Positions 1-7,693 of a stretch of DNA of 17,672 nucleotides are shown piece after piece. This stretch comes from Candidatus [Bacteroides] periocalifornicus (GTDB lineage Bacteria; Bacteroidota; Bacteroidia; Bacteroidales; CAJPTX01). Positions within the stretch are counted from its first letter, which is position 1. Each line of letters starts with the position of its first letter. Both the position numbers and the translations under genes were made by a program. The stretch is taken from positions 4,230-21,901 of the forward strand of contig LIIK01000041.1 of assembly GCA_001421095.1 (NCBI GenBank), in the 5' to 3' direction. The notes below the pieces were generated by a model. That model was not told where the DNA came from. It worked only from the letters and a program-made list of their open reading frames with translations, and did not search any database.

Positions 1-44
1 TGGTAGGGGAGGTGCTGTAGGGGCGGGCCGAGAGTTGCCCGCCC
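1..44 (-). repeat. Dispersed hairpin repeat, module B (copy 1)
   Basis: The first 25 bases are, in reverse complement, the same as 14496-14520 apart from a one-base indel. Similarity continues through the GTTGCCCG segment (35-42 here, the complement of 14481-14488). It contains a perfect 8-bp inverted repeat, GGGCGGGC (21-28) and GCCCGCCC (37-44), with an 8-nt loop. The copy may extend left of the window. It lies upstream of psd and does not encode an obvious protein. Confidence 0.7.
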
Positions 45-76
45 ACCCCGTGTGTCGCCCTAGCGGGATCGCCAGC

Positions 77-110
77 GTTTGTAGCGACGTGGCGTGCTGC
101 GCAATTAAAG
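77..110 (+). repeat. Dispersed palindromic repeat, module A (copy 1)
   Basis: GTTTGTAGCGACGTGG followed by CGTGCTGCGCAATTAAAG matches the module seen many times at 14408-15767 (for example 15376-15410). The core is an imperfect palindrome. The rest of 111-251, up to psd, holds no gene I can support. A weak Bacteroidetes-like -7 sequence (TACCTTCG, 201-208) lies there, but without a well-spaced TTTG. Confidence 0.7.
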
Positions 111-251
111 AAACCAGGCATCCGGCCGCTTTAAGCAATGGACAGCGGGAGGGGCTGAGGATTTTCGTTCCCATTTCATGGAAATTTGCGTAAGAATGAT
201 TACCTTCGCGGCTTAAACATGTGCGTGTAAAGAACCTTTAGGGAGGGAAAG

Positions 252-902
252 ATGACAGTGCATAAGGAGGGTACGCGGATAGTACTCATAACGTTGCTCG
301 CCTGCGTATTGATAACCTGGGTGGTATGGGTGCTGGCGAATGCGCTATGGACGGTGATAGTGGGAATCCTATTGCTGTTGCTCTTCCTGTTCGTGGTGAG
401 GTTCTTCCGTATCCCGCAGCGTCTGTGCGTAGAGTCCGACGATGTGGTGTATTCGCCGGCCGATGGGCGTATAGTAGCGATAGAGGAGGTGGTGGAGCCG
501 GAGTACTTTGGCGAGCGCCGGCTGCAGGTGTCGGTCTTCATGTCGGTTTGGAATGTGCACGCCAACTGGTATCCCGTGGGTGGGCGAGTGGTGTATACCC
601 GTTACCACAAGGGGAAATTTCTGGTGGCATGGCTGCCCAAATCCTCTACGGAGAATGAGCGTTCTACGGTGGTGGTGGAGCGTCCAGATGGGAAGGCAGT
701 GCTGCTCCGCCAGATAGCCGGCGCGGTGGCGCGGCGAATAGTGACCTACTCCAAGCCCGAGGATGCGGTACGGCAGGGGCAGGAGCTGGGCTTTATCAAA
801 TTCGGCTCGCGGGTAGATGTGTTCTTGCCGCTGGGGGCCGAGGTCCTGGTGCGCATAGGCGATGCGGTAGTGGGTACGCAAACCCCCTTGGCCCGTATGT
901 AG
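252..902 (+). CDS. psd: Phosphatidylserine decarboxylase, short (archaeal/Bacteroidetes-type) form
   Basis: This enzyme decarboxylates phosphatidylserine to phosphatidylethanolamine at the inner membrane, using a pyruvoyl group made by self-cleavage. The 216-residue protein has two hydrophobic segments near the N-terminus (about 10-30 and 32-52). These are followed by SPADG (68-72, conserved Asp71), MSVWNVHANWYPVGG (97-111, conserved His103) and the cleavage site FGSR with Gly185-Ser186. Ser186 should become the pyruvoyl of the alpha chain. The Asp/His/Ser set matches the family's known self-cleavage triad. The ATG at 252 has a good GGGAGG at 241-246. In Bacteroidetes psd is often followed by a phosphatidylserine synthase gene. 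Here 170 bp of noncoding DNA and then tig follow, so the synthase must be elsewhere or upstream of the window. Confidence 0.95.
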   Translation: MTVHKEGTRIVLITLLACVLITWVVWVLANALWTVIVGILLLLLFLFVVRFFRIPQRLCVESDDVVYSPADGRIVAIEEVVEPEYFGERRLQVSVFMSVWNVHANWYPVGGRVVYTRYHKGKFLVAWLPKSSTENERSTVVVERPDGKAVLLRQIAGAVARRIVTYSKPEDAVRQGQELGFIKFGSRVDVFLPLGAEVLVRIGDAVVGTQTPLARM

Positions 903-1072
903 CCTTGGTGTTAAAGCGGGAGTGCTGCTCAGCAGAGAGGTTGCTTGCGGGTAGGAACAATGCGGGAGGTGGGGAGTTTGATGGGATTTTGGACTGGGAA
1001 TAGCTGGCGTGTGAATGCAGCTTCCCGAGGGATATTCGTTGGTTAATAGGAACATAATTCGGCAGTCTATCT

Positions 1073-2476
1073 ATGAATATAACGCAGAGCGAGCTGGAGC
1101 CCCATGTAGCCACTTTTCGGGTGGAAATTGCGCATGATGATTACTGGGAGGAGTACGATAAGCAGCTACGTGCGCAGCGGAAAACGCTAACGATTAGAGG
1201 ATTTAGGCCAGGCCATGTGCCCCTACCAATGGCGAAACGCTTGGTGGGCGAGCGGGTGCTATCTGACGTGATTCAGAAGCGGCTAGACGAGGCTCTGGGT
1301 ACGTATCTGAAGGAGAACGGGATAGTCACTTTCACATCGTTCCTTGGCAATGCGGATCAGCCTCCTTTCGACCCTCAGGCAGAAGGGGATTACGTTTTCA
1401 TACTCGATGCTGGGGTGCTGCCAGAGCTCAATGTAGACCTGTCCAATGAGCAGATTCCGCTCTATGTGGCTAAGCCTACCCAGGAGGAGCTAGATGCAGA
1501 GCTGGATCGTGAAAGGAAACGCGCGGTGTCTCAAGATGCTGTGGACGAGAAGACCGAGTACGTGGTCCTAGATGTGGTGTGCGAGAAGGTGGGGGAAAAA
1601 GTGCCGCCCAAGGGTAACTGTAGGGAGTTTATAGATCTTACGGACAACAACGCTGGGGCGAGAGAGCAACTCCTCGGGAAGCGCAAGGATGATGGTGCGC
1701 AGCTGGATTATGATGCCATCGTCAAGCTGCTGGGCGATAAGGAGAAGCTTGCCCATTTCTACGAGAATCTGGGGATAACGGCAGAGGAGGCGAAGGATTT
1801 CCACATATTTGCCACGCTAGGGGAGATTGCCCACCATGAGCTGGCGGAGCTTACCCCAGAGTTCTATGAAAATCGGGTGGATCCAGATTTCGGGCAGGAG
1901 AAGCTCCCGGAAGACCTCGGGGCGCTGCGCCACCTCTACGATGAACAGACTGCCGATGAGAGTACCTACGGCTATGAGATGCTGCAGGCTACGCGGTGCT
2001 TTGACATCCTCTCGGACAAGTGGGATTTTACCCTGTCAGAGGGATTCCGGAGGCGCTTGCTGGGCGATAGCGAAGAGCAAACGCCCGAACGGCTTGAGCG
2101 ATTCGGCAGCCAGGTAAAGCACGAAGGCCTGGTGCTTAGGCTGATGGAACGATGGAAGGAGGGGGATTTCGACACGCCAGAGATGCGTCGGGTGGGACGT
2201 GCTATATCTCGGGGCGTGATTGGCCAGCTGTTGACCGAGCGCGGACTCCCCTACATGGGGCGCTACTCGCTGCGGTTCATGCTGGGATTGGTACAGATCT
2301 TTGGGAATGGTGGGCAGCTGTCCGAATCGTTTGAGCGGGGACGCGAGGCGGCTCTGGCTAGCCTTGCAGCGCTCCGCATGGCCAAAGTGACTACGCACGA
2401 AGTGACTATGACCGAGTGCAATGCCCAGATAAAGGCTCTACGCGAAGAGATGGAGGCTGAACGCAGCAAGAGGTAG
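1073..2476 (+). CDS. tig: Trigger factor, ribosome-associated chaperone
   Basis: This cytosolic chaperone binds nascent chains at the ribosome exit tunnel. The 467-residue protein has an N-terminal ribosome-binding domain (about 1-115) with the signature GFRPGHVP at 43-50. Most family members have Lys where this one has His48 (GFRxGK). A middle region (about 145-250) sits where the FKBP-type PPIase domain normally lies but has no FKBP motif I can recognise, as in other divergent Bacteroidetes trigger factors. The C-terminal region (about 250-467) is charged and probably helical. The start at 1073 is placed so that the protein begins MNITQSELEP, close to the usual N-terminus; there is no clear Shine-Dalgarno site. 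clpP follows after 35 bp, the usual tig-clpP arrangement, and they are probably co-transcribed. The preceding intergenic stretch (903-1072) shows no gene. Confidence 0.93.
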   Translation: MNITQSELEPHVATFRVEIAHDDYWEEYDKQLRAQRKTLTIRGFRPGHVPLPMAKRLVGERVLSDVIQKRLDEALGTYLKENGIVTFTSFLGNADQPPFDPQAEGDYVFILDAGVLPELNVDLSNEQIPLYVAKPTQEELDAELDRERKRAVSQDAVDEKTEYVVLDVVCEKVGEKVPPKGNCREFIDLTDNNAGAREQLLGKRKDDGAQLDYDAIVKLLGDKEKLAHFYENLGITAEEAKDFHIFATLGEIAHHELAELTPEFYENRVDPDFGQEKLPEDLGALRHLYDEQTADESTYGYEMLQATRCFDILSDKWDFTLSEGFRRRLLGDSEEQTPERLERFGSQVKHEGLVLRLMERWKEGDFDTPEMRRVGRAISRGVIGQLLTERGLPYMGRYSLRFMLGLVQIFGNGGQLSESFERGREAALASLAALRMAKVTTHEVTMTECNAQIKALREEMEAERSKR

Positions 2477-2511
2477 TGTGTGTATTTGGATGTGAACCGA
2501 GACCTTACACA

Positions 2512-3213
2512 ATGGATTTTGCAGACGATTTTAGTCGGTATGCCCGCCTAGCGCACGGTGTGAGCAGCACGACGCAGCAGAAGTACGCCCGTATCACCTC
2601 TGGCTATATCAATCCTAGCATCATAGAGGAGCGGCATCTGAACGCTGTGACGATGGATGTATTCTCGCGCCTGATGATGGATAGGATCATATTCCTAGGG
2701 GTGGCTATAGATGATGATGTGGCGAATATAATCCAGGCTCAGCTGCTCTTTTTGGAAAGCACGGACCCGGGCAAGGATATCACGATCTATATCAATTCGC
2801 CGGGCGGAGTGGTGTATGCTGGGCTCGGCATCTACGATACGATACAGTACCTCCAGGCTGATGTATCGACGATCTGCACGGGCATGGCGGCCTCAATGGC
2901 GGCGGTGCTGCTAGCCTCAGGAGCTGCTGGGAAGCGGGTGGCACTCCCGCATGCACGGATAATGATCCACCAGCCCATGGGGGGGGCGCAGGGCCAAGCG
3001 GACGATATAGAGATAACGGCGCGCGAAATCGTAAAGCTTAAGCGCGAGCTCAACGGGATCCTCGCGGAGCATACTGGGCAGCCCCTAGATCGTATAACGG
3101 CAGATGCGTCGCGGGATTTCTGGATGAGTGCTGCTGAGGCGCAGGAGTACGGGATGATTGACTCTGTGCTCACCCGGCAGAAGGACGCTAAACCACAAGA
3201 GGTAAAAGAGTAG
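2512..3213 (+). CDS. clpP: ATP-dependent Clp protease proteolytic subunit
   Basis: ClpP is a serine peptidase forming a tetradecameric chamber that degrades proteins unfolded by ClpX or ClpA/C. I place the start at the ATG at 2512 (MDFADDFSRYARL, 233 aa). That N-terminus resembles other Bacteroidales ClpP, whereas the upstream in-frame GTG at 2476 overlaps the tig stop and adds an unlikely cysteine-rich leader. The catalytic triad is visible: Ser128 in GMAASMAA, His153 in MIHQPMGG, and Asp202 in SRDFW. The SPGGVVYAGLGIYD strand-turn and the DIEITAREI handle region are also present. Codons of PMGGA create a run of eight G (2979-2986). In many Bacteroidales clpX follows immediately; here 164 bp of noncoding DNA and then efp follow, so the ATPase partner is encoded elsewhere. 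Confidence 0.96.
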   Translation: MDFADDFSRYARLAHGVSSTTQQKYARITSGYINPSIIEERHLNAVTMDVFSRLMMDRIIFLGVAIDDDVANIIQAQLLFLESTDPGKDITIYINSPGGVVYAGLGIYDTIQYLQADVSTICTGMAASMAAVLLASGAAGKRVALPHARIMIHQPMGGAQGQADDIEITAREIVKLKRELNGILAEHTGQPLDRITADASRDFWMSAAEAQEYGMIDSVLTRQKDAKPQEVKE

Positions 3214-3377
3214 TTAGCTAGGCTCTTGCGGCGGGTTTTGCTCGGGCTCTAGGGGGCGATTTGCGGAGAGATGGCGAATACCCCCGGCAATTAGAAGCCC
3301 GTAATCCGTGGGGCGAGAGGAAGGGATTGGGTTTTAATGTTTTGTTATACACGCTAAATATTACGGTACGTTAGGCT

Positions 3378-3947
3378 ATGGCAACGACGGCGGATTTTCG
3401 CAATGGGATGTGTATTGAGTACAATGGAAAGCTCTATGTGATAGTGCAGTTCCAGCATGTAAAGCCTGGTAAAGGGGGGGCTTTTGTGCGTACGAAAATG
3501 AAGAATCTAGAAACGGGCAAGACGCTAGAGAACACCTTCAATGCAGGGGTAAAGATAAACCCTGTACGTGTGGAGCGTCGCCCGTATCAGTATGTGTATA
3601 AGGATGACTTGGGGTTGCACTTTCTGCACCAGGAGACCTTTGAGGAGATAGTGCTGCAAGATTCCCTGATAGAGAATGCCGATCTGCTGAAGGAGGGTCA
3701 GGGTGTAGAAATGCTAGTGCATGCCGATGAGGAGCGGGTGCTGACGTGCGATTTGCCCCCCTTTGTAGAGCTGCAGATTACCTACACAGAGCCAGGTGTG
3801 AAGGGCGATACAGCCAGCTCAACAGCAATGAAGCAGGCTGAGCTGGAGACGGGGGCAATAGTGAATGTACCCCTATTTGTGAATGCGGGCGAGGTGATAC
3901 GTGTGGACACTCGCACGCGGGAGTACGCAGAACGGGTTAAGCAGTAG
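3378..3947 (+). CDS. efp: Translation elongation factor P
   Basis: EF-P binds between the P and E sites of stalled ribosomes and promotes peptide bonds at polyproline stretches. The 189-residue protein has the three-domain layout. An N-terminal KOW-like domain carries the modification loop HVKPGKGGAFVR (27-38), whose tip Lys32 is the position modified in other bacteria. Two OB-fold domains follow, with the signature YTEPGVKGDTASS in the C-terminal half. Length is normal for the family. The ATG at 3378 gives the standard MATTADFRNGM start. The gene stands alone: 164 bp after clpP and 153 bp before the phosphatase gene. No modification enzyme (EpmA/EpmB, EarP or deoxyrhamnosyl type) is in the window. 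A run of seven G (3474-3480) encodes the Lys-Gly-Gly of the loop. Confidence 0.96.
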   Translation: MATTADFRNGMCIEYNGKLYVIVQFQHVKPGKGGAFVRTKMKNLETGKTLENTFNAGVKINPVRVERRPYQYVYKDDLGLHFLHQETFEEIVLQDSLIENADLLKEGQGVEMLVHADEERVLTCDLPPFVELQITYTEPGVKGDTASSTAMKQAELETGAIVNVPLFVNAGEVIRVDTRTREYAERVKQ

Positions 3948-4019
3948 TCTACACACGCTAGCGGGGAGCGGGGTGCTTGGGCTTGCTACAGCCTAGGGTG
4001 TAATCGGTTGGTGTGTAGA
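3948..4019. other. Long-range inverted repeat after efp
   Basis: A perfect 9-bp inverted repeat, TCTACACAC (3948-3956) and GTGTGTAGA (4011-4019), starts directly after the efp stop codon. It encloses 54 nt with weaker internal pairing (GGGCT/AGCC). No T-tract follows, so it is not a standard intrinsic terminator. It could be an RNA structure between efp and the next gene, or chance. The rest of the intergenic stretch to 4100 shows nothing I can name. Confidence 0.35.
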
Positions 4020-4100
4020 TACCCCTGCGGCTGTAGGTAGGTGGTGTGGGAATTAGCCGTGCGCGTGTGGTTTTTCATTACGGTGTAGGCATCGCTACGG

Positions 4101-5423
4101 ATGGTGGAATTAGCCAGAACTATGCAGGAGACTGGGAGTGCGAATGCATCTGACTTGGTACTGCGGCCAGAGGGCTGTAAGGTGATTCCAGAGGTACTGC
4201 AGCAGCAGAATGCTCGCATGCAGATGATGCTGAAAGCGTATACCCAAATCCTAGAGAAAGGGGCAACGGCAGAACCGTTGCTACGCCTTTTTACCCAGGC
4301 CATAGAGGAAGATTTGGGCATGGATCGCGTCGTCTTCCTTCTCCTCGATGAGGGGGAATGGAAGGTGATGCTAAACGCAAACGTATCCTATGAGGCTGTA
4401 CGGGCTATAGATATTCCGCATGATCTCTACCCATTCCGTCGTACTACGGTGATCACCAGCAAGAAGAATGACGCGCTGCGAGAAATAGATGTGGTGATTC
4501 CGATAGTTCAGAACGGAGATCCGCAAGGTTTCATCCTGCTGGGAGATACCAACGAGAGCAAGCCTGGCGTGAGCCCTATAGTGAAGTACTATAGCTATGT
4601 TCAGACGATCTCGGAGTTCTCCTTCGTGGCACTGCAGAGCTTTATCCTCATGGCTCGGCGGATACGGGAGGCGGAACTCCACCAGCAGCTATTGACGGCT
4701 ACACGCCTGCAACGCATGCTGATCCCGCAGGCGAAGAATCTACCACCTACCCCGGGTATAGAGGTGGCTATGAGCTACCGGCCCTATTTCGAGGTGGGGG
4801 GCGATTATTTTGATGTGGTTGAGCTAGGGGAGGCTACCACGGGATTCTGCATAGCCGATGTTTCGGGCAAAGGGATTGCGAGCGCATTGCTCATGACCAA
4901 CTTTCAGGCCAATTTTCGGGCGCGGGTAGATAGCTCAACGCCTCTTGATGAAATTATCGAGACGCTCAATAGCCAGGTGTTGAACTCTTCTGGGGGCAGC
5001 CTCTTCATCACCTTTTTCCTTGGGCGTTACCATCATCGAACAGGGATGCTCGAGTATCTGAATGCGGGGCATAATCCTCCGCTTTTCCGTGATATGAGCA
5101 CCCAAGAGTACAGCCTTCTCAGATCGTCTACCACGGGACTCGGCATGGTATCTGAGATGCCGACTGCAAAGATCGGGCGAATTGAGATTGAATCGCCCGG
5201 TATGCTCCTGCTGTATACCGATGGTCTTGTGGAAAGCCGTAATGGCGGAAATGAGCGTTATGATATTTCAATAATCGCCACCAATATTCTCAGCCAGGAT
5301 ACCCCCACTGGGCTTGTGGGGGCGATAAACGACTCGTTGGCTCGCGAGGAGGGTGAGGGGCGGGAGGTATTTGATGATATATCCGTGCTTGCACTTCGTT
5401 TTGTGGGCTTGGATGCTAAGTAG
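4101..5423 (+). CDS. GAF-domain SpoIIE-type (PP2C-like) serine phosphatase
   Basis: This is a probable metal-dependent Ser/Thr phosphatase of the RsbU/SpoIIE group, acting in signalling in the cytosol. Of 440 residues, about 45-185 look like a GAF sensor domain. A helical linker (about 185-205) leads to the PP2C/SpoIIE domain. Its metal-binding and catalytic motifs are intact: EVGGDYFD (231-238), IADVSGKGIASALLM (251-265), NAGHNPPL (321-328), LYTDGLVESRN (371-381) and DDISVLALR (425-433). In Firmicutes such enzymes dephosphorylate anti-sigma-factor antagonists, but no anti-sigma kinase or STAS protein is encoded here, so the substrate is unknown. The ATG at 4101 is the first in the frame; Met8 is an alternative. 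The next gene begins 9 bp after the stop codon, so it heads a three-gene unit. Confidence 0.9.
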   Translation: MVELARTMQETGSANASDLVLRPEGCKVIPEVLQQQNARMQMMLKAYTQILEKGATAEPLLRLFTQAIEEDLGMDRVVFLLLDEGEWKVMLNANVSYEAVRAIDIPHDLYPFRRTTVITSKKNDALREIDVVIPIVQNGDPQGFILLGDTNESKPGVSPIVKYYSYVQTISEFSFVALQSFILMARRIREAELHQQLLTATRLQRMLIPQAKNLPPTPGIEVAMSYRPYFEVGGDYFDVVELGEATTGFCIADVSGKGIASALLMTNFQANFRARVDSSTPLDEIIETLNSQVLNSSGGSLFITFFLGRYHHRTGMLEYLNAGHNPPLFRDMSTQEYSLLRSSTTGLGMVSEMPTAKIGRIEIESPGMLLLYTDGLVESRNGGNERYDISIIATNILSQDTPTGLVGAINDSLAREEGEGREVFDDISVLALRFVGLDAK

Positions 5424-5432
5424 AGCTTGCCC

Positions 5433-5903
5433 ATGAACCCTGTGCAGCCAGAGATTTTACGCTTTATAGCAAAGCATCGATTGCTTACGTTGGCCACCAC
5501 TTACAATGATGAGCCGTGGTGCGCCCACTGTTTCTACGCTTACCTCCCCGAGCAAAATGTCTTTGTTTTTCACTCAGACAGCCATACGCTACACATAGAG
5601 CAGGTGAGCCACAATTGCTACGTGGCGGGCAGTGTAGTGCTTGAGAGCTGGCGGGTGGGGCGATTACGGGGATTGCAGCTGCAAGGAGTGGTGATGCCCG
5701 TAACCCCCGCGCTGCAGAAATTGGCGGAGCAACGCTATAAGCAGCGTTTCCCAGTGGCAAGGTTGATGAATTTGAAGCTGTGGCAGCTTGATGTAACGTT
5801 GTTGAAGTATACTGACAACAGGCTGGGATTTGGCAAAAAGCTGCTCTGGCGCAGCGATAACCTGGTAGATGATTTTTTCCGTGGGCGGGAGCAAAAACAG
5901 TGA
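5433..5903 (+). CDS. FMN-binding split-barrel protein (PNPOx-like / UPF0306 YhbP-type)
   Basis: This is a small flavin-binding-type protein of the pyridoxamine-phosphate-oxidase-like superfamily; no specific reaction can be assigned. I use the ATG at 5433 (MNPVQPEILRFIAKH, 156 aa) instead of the in-frame TTG at 5427. The N-terminal pattern is typical: a short helix, then HRLLTLATTYNDEPWCAHCFYAY, where the LATT strand leads into a substrate-facing strand. It is followed by VFVFHSDSHTLHIEQV and the RGLQLQGVV strand of the barrel. The C-terminus (FGKKLLW...) resembles the YhbP group. It sits 9 bp after the phosphatase gene, and its stop overlaps the start of the next gene, so co-transcription is likely. 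A stress or redox role is possible from context but is only inference. Confidence 0.75.
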   Translation: MNPVQPEILRFIAKHRLLTLATTYNDEPWCAHCFYAYLPEQNVFVFHSDSHTLHIEQVSHNCYVAGSVVLESWRVGRLRGLQLQGVVMPVTPALQKLAEQRYKQRFPVARLMNLKLWQLDVTLLKYTDNRLGFGKKLLWRSDNLVDDFFRGREQKQ

Positions 5904-6925
5904 AAGTAGCGGTTTTAGGCGGAACGGGCACAGTGGGGGCGCACATAGCCTACGCAATGGTTGCGGCAGGGTACGAGGTGCGCATTGCCTTCCGACGCGA
6001 AGAGCTGAAGCAGCACGTAAAACAGGTATTTTCGCTGTATGGTGTTCAGGCTCTAGAGCTGGTAGAAAAGCTTGAGTGGGTTGAGGTAGAAGGACTTTGT
6101 TCTCAGGAGGTTGTAGATCTTCTCCAGGGATGCGAAGTGGCAGTGAATGCGGCCGCCTCGGTAGAACTGGGCGCTTTTCGGGGTGAAGCTGCGCGTAGGT
6201 TTATCCGCTATAACCGGCTGTTGGCCTCTAGTGTGGTAGAGGCAGCATTGCAGGCGAGGGTACGGCGTTTAATACACATTGGGTCTATCGCAGTACTCGG
6301 AGGCGGAGGGCAGGATCATTGGGTAGAGGAGGATAGCATACAGCTCCCAGAGCCTAACCTCTCGCCGTATGCTCTAGGGAAAATAGAGGCTGAACGTGAA
6401 GTCTTACGAGGCTGGGCTTGTGGTTTGGAGGTGGCAATTCTAAACCCGGGCGTAGTGCTTGCCCCCTACATACGGAGGGAGGGAAGCGGCGCTCTAACAA
6501 GGATAGCAGCCAGCGGAATTCCGATTTACCCGACAGGGATTCTTGCTTGGGTAGATGCGCGAGATGTTGCGGCAGTTGCAGTGAAAGCTGTCGAAGCCCG
6601 AGAGACCTTCGTGCGTGCAACGCTGGTTGGCGGGCATTCTAGCTATCGGGAGGTGTTTTCAACTTTTGCCAGTGCCGTAGGAAAGCCAGCCCCCAGAGTG
6701 CGCATTCCCTACTGGGGTGTTTGGGTGATGAGACCCGCCGTCACCCTGCTGAGATGGATGCGAATACTGCCTAAATCGTTGAATTGGGGTGTGCTACGGG
6801 CTGCATACTCTCGTGTAAAGTACAGGGCGAATAGAGTAAAGAATGATTACAACTTAGCCTTTAAACCCCTAGAAGAGACTATGCTGTTTTGCCTGAAAAA
6901 TGGGATGTATAATTCTGATTCATAG
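5900..6925 (+). CDS. NAD(P)-dependent epimerase/dehydratase family protein (extended SDR)
   Basis: This 341-residue protein is an extended short-chain dehydrogenase of the NAD-dependent epimerase/3-beta-HSD-like group. The N-terminal Rossmann motif GGTGTVGAH (7-15) binds the nucleotide. VNAAASV (82-88) is the usual NAAA strand. Ser129 in HIGS and Tyr157/Lys161 in SPYALGK form the catalytic set. LNPGVVLAPY (181-190) is the typical strand after the active site. The substrate cannot be told; sugar nucleotides, sterol-like compounds and dihydroflavonol-like compounds all use this fold. The start is GTG at 5900, overlapping the preceding TGA by 4 bp (GTGA), which argues for translational coupling. 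A basic C-terminal stretch (about 285-320) is not catalytic. A terminator-like hairpin follows at 6969, closing the three-gene unit. Confidence 0.87.
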   Translation: MKVAVLGGTGTVGAHIAYAMVAAGYEVRIAFRREELKQHVKQVFSLYGVQALELVEKLEWVEVEGLCSQEVVDLLQGCEVAVNAAASVELGAFRGEAARRFIRYNRLLASSVVEAALQARVRRLIHIGSIAVLGGGGQDHWVEEDSIQLPEPNLSPYALGKIEAEREVLRGWACGLEVAILNPGVVLAPYIRREGSGALTRIAASGIPIYPTGILAWVDARDVAAVAVKAVEARETFVRATLVGGHSSYREVFSTFASAVGKPAPRVRIPYWGVWVMRPAVTLLRWMRILPKSLNWGVLRAAYSRVKYRANRVKNDYNLAFKPLEETMLFCLKNGMYNSDS

Positions 6926-6968
6926 CGTAATGAGGCGGTATTGTTATTCTTGTATTCATTATAAATTG

Positions 6969-6996
6969 GCCTTCCCTAGCGGAGGGCTTTTCTTTT
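6969..6996 (+). terminator. Intrinsic terminator after the epimerase gene
   Basis: GCCTTCC (6969-6975) pairs with GGAGGGC (6981-6987), with one G-T pair and a 5-nt loop. The T-rich tract TTTTCTTTT follows. It lies 43 bp after the epimerase stop and before the rnf operon. Confidence 0.75.
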
Positions 6997-7020
6997 GCTA
7001 TAGAGCATTGCCTACCTTTG
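6994..7020 (+). promoter_or_regulatory. Candidate Bacteroidetes promoter for the rnf operon
   Basis: TACCTTTG at 7013-7020 is a perfect match to the Bacteroidetes -7 consensus TAnnTTTG. The nearest TTTG (6994-6997) is 15 nt upstream, shorter than the usual spacing of about 19-20. The T-run of the terminator could serve instead. The leader to the first gene would be about 120 nt. It contains no riboswitch I recognise. Confidence 0.4.
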
Positions 7021-7147
7021 TGGCGAGGTAGACAGGGAAATTTTAGGCTCGACGGCTGGCCAATAGGAGGGTTTAAGCCAGTGCGTAGCAGGGTAAACAA
7101 AGCCATTTGAACGCTGTTCTCTAGGTATACAAATGCTAAAGTAGGCT

Positions 7148-7573
7148 ATGGACAGAAAAACAGCGTGCGTGGAACAGGTGGGGAAGGTCGTAGGGGTGAC
7201 TGGAGACAAGGTGCGGGTGCTAATTATGGCGCAGTCCGCTTGCGCAGGTTGCCATGCAAAGGGCGTATGTGGAATGTCTGAAACTGAGCCGCGCGAAGTG
7301 GAACTACAGGCAAATGGGGGCGACTACCAGGTGAATGATACGGTTCGGGTTCAAATAGCCTCTCGCCAAGGGTTGAAGGCGGTTCTGTTGGGCTATATGG
7401 TACCATTTGCGCTGGTACTCATATTGCTCTTCGGATTGAGAGGCGTAGGTTTAACGGAGGGGTTGGCTGCTTTGATAGGTATTGCCTTCCTAGTGCCTTA
7501 CTACTTAGTACTCTACCTACTGCGAGGTCGGCTGAATCGTGAATTTGGTTTTGTGATAGCGGGTAAAATTTAG
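7148..7573 (+). CDS. SoxR-reducing system / RseC family membrane protein (rnf-associated)
   Basis: This 141-residue protein has the RseC/MucC domain layout. An N-terminal soluble part carries the cysteine motif SACAGCHAKGVC (Cys32, Cys35, Cys41, plus Cys7). A beta-rich segment (about 45-75) follows, and then two membrane helices (about 77-97 and 103-124). In Bacteroidetes and gamma-proteobacteria members of this family are commonly encoded with rnf genes. In E. coli RseC works with the Rsx (Rnf) complex in reducing the SoxR iron-sulfur cluster. No SoxR is encoded here, so the target in this organism is unknown; a role in assembly or redox maintenance of Rnf is inference. It is the first gene of the operon, 121 bp before rnfB. 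Confidence 0.87.
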   Translation: MDRKTACVEQVGKVVGVTGDKVRVLIMAQSACAGCHAKGVCGMSETEPREVELQANGGDYQVNDTVRVQIASRQGLKAVLLGYMVPFALVLILLFGLRGVGLTEGLAALIGIAFLVPYYLVLYLLRGRLNREFGFVIAGKI

Positions 7574-7693
7574 GGTATTTCGCTTTTCTCGTAAAGTGTC
7601 GAAGCGTTAGAAAATAGTTGATTGGTTTGTTTTTCGCCAAATAGGTTCGGTGCGGATTTTGAGCGAAATCTGAGGTGTGTAAACAACAGAGCC

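Noticed and set aside
171..190. CCCATTTCATGG as a copy of the GAAATGGGATT...CATAAACG pattern seen at 15281 and 15653
   Set aside because: Only the eight-base GAAATGGG part matches in reverse complement. The rest does not align, so chance cannot be excluded.
369..1055. Minus-strand open frame of 228 codons opposite psd
   Set aside because: It is a shadow of psd with a His/Pro-rich translation and no family features; psd has intact catalytic motifs.
7622..7693. Longer N-terminus for RnfB from a TTG start
   Set aside because: The extra 24 residues would bury the membrane anchor and do not resemble RnfB. The ATG at 7694 gives the usual start.
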